Positions 5,069 to 5,755 of a stretch of 5,755 bases of DNA are shown piece by piece. The position numbers and the translations under genes were made by a program. Under the pieces are notes generated by a model. It was not told where the DNA came from. It saw nothing but the letters and a program-made list of their open reading frames with translations, and searched no databases. The stretch is taken from assembly GCA_028290765.1 (NCBI GenBank), contig JAQGJF010000124.1, positions 1 through 5,755 on the forward strand. The letters run 5' to 3'. Origin of the DNA: Tardiphaga sp. Its GTDB lineage: Bacteria; Pseudomonadota; Alphaproteobacteria; Rhizobiales; Xanthobacteraceae. The number at the start of each line of letters is the position of its first letter. Position 1 is the first letter of the stretch.

Positions 5069-5755
5069 TACCAACAACGACTTGCCCTGCCAGCCAAGGT
5101 GCCGCCTTCAGCATGTCCGGCAAATAGCGGTCGCGGAGAATCTGCCGGGACATGTCGGCGATCCGTTCGGCGACGGTTTCCATCTCGCCGCGTCTTGCGA
5201 ACAGCGTGAGCTGGCGGGAAAACGCCGGTCCCGGAAACGGGATTATGTTGATCTGCTTGAGCAACTGCTTCCTTTCGAAGATCGACAGCGGCGGCATGAT
5301 CGACCAGCCCAGCCCGGATGCCACCATGCTGAGAATGGTCGTGCTGGAATCGAAATCGAACCGGCGCGCGATATCCAGTCTCATCCGCCGCAATTGGCGT
5401 TCGATGTCGGTGGCGATGCGGGACTGCGAATTCCAGCGGATCAATGGCAACTGACGGCCGAGGCTGGCCAGGCTGATGTCCGCCGGCTTGATGTCGATCG
5501 CGCGCGGCAGCACGACGAGATAGGGCTCGGTCAGTACCGTATGCCGTACCAGGCCGTCCATGTCTTCCAAAGGGTCGTTGGTGATGATGAGGTCGAGGCT
5601 GTGGTCCAGCAGGCCGGCCCGGACGGTGCGCGCAAGTCCGGTCGATATCGACAGATAATGGATCGACAGTTTCAGCCGCTGCACCATCACCGAAACGAAC
5701 GGATCGGAAAGCGAGTCCACCAGCCCGATCCGCAGCCGCAGCGCCAGTCCCTTGT
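5064..5755 (-). CDS. Partial LysR-type transcriptional regulator (effector-binding domain)
   Basis: The frame is open from the right edge to a TGA at 5064-5066, giving the last 229 residues; there is no need to start at the internal GTG near 5720, because the frame continues upstream as KGLALRLRIGLVDSL. This is the start of a LysR substrate-binding domain: LRIGLVDSLSDPF (first strand and ligand loop), then ARTVRAGLLDHSLDLIITND, LVRHTVLTEPYLVVLPRA, DFDSSTTILSMVASGLGWSIMPPLSIF (the family's V-x2-GxG-x3-MP region) and the closing FARRGEMETVAERIADMSRQIL. The N-terminal helix-turn-helix lies beyond the window, so gene length and DNA target are unknown. LysR regulators are cytoplasmic tetramers that often control a divergent neighbour, which here would be outside the window to the right. 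The ligand cannot be inferred. It converges with the transglycosylase and is unlikely to regulate it. Confidence 0.88.
   Translation of the reverse strand, partial: KGLALRLRIGLVDSLSDPFVSVMVQRLKLSIHYLSISTGLARTVRAGLLDHSLDLIITNDPLEDMDGLVRHTVLTEPYLVVLPRAIDIKPADISLASLGRQLPLIRWNSQSRIATDIERQLRRMRLDIARRFDFDSSTTILSMVASGLGWSIMPPLSIFERKQLLKQINIIPFPGPAFSRQLTLFARRGEMETVAERIADMSRQILRDRYLPDMLKAAPWLAGQVVVGS

Overview
The window looks like chromosome of a GC-rich alphaproteobacterium, most likely in the Bradyrhizobium/Rhodopseudomonas part of Hyphomicrobiales. The reasons are the GapR-type (DUF2312) protein, the DUF899-DUF2182 gene pair, a small Rhizobiales-type hypothetical protein, and a degenerate copy of an intergenic palindromic repeat whose complement reads MPGPVPAIHV. 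This placement is inference from recognised families, not from a marker gene.

Layout, left to right. (1) A minus-strand gene cut by the left edge (1-723) encodes an Ala/Arg-rich helical protein, probably the N-terminal part of a helix-turn-helix protein family. (2) A divergent spacer (724-932) holds the palindromic repeat. (3) A DUF899 (thioredoxin-like) gene at 933-1204 is broken: it keeps the ribosome binding site, the start, an N-terminal motif and the C-terminal third, but has lost the central domain and has a frameshift near the start. (4) It is followed after 9 bp by an intact DUF2182 membrane protein (1214-2005) with a Met-rich loop and Cys clusters. (5) A 239-bp spacer with weak hairpins and a possible EcfG-type promoter leads to a 61-residue hypothetical protein (2245-2430). 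(6) A FAD-dependent amine/amino-acid oxidase-like protein (2565-3677) converges on (7) a gapR-family gene (3743-4012, minus). (8) Divergent from gapR is an exported MltB-type lytic transglycosylase (4209-5021). (9) This converges on a LysR-type regulator (5064-5755, minus) that is cut by the right edge and shows only its effector-binding domain.

The genes do not form one pathway. The only tight operon is DUF899 remnant-DUF2182; the rest are single genes in alternating orientation. I found no mobile element, CRISPR array, RNA gene or clear new system. The observation most worth a second look is the internally deleted DUF899 gene beside an intact, potentially metal-binding DUF2182 partner.
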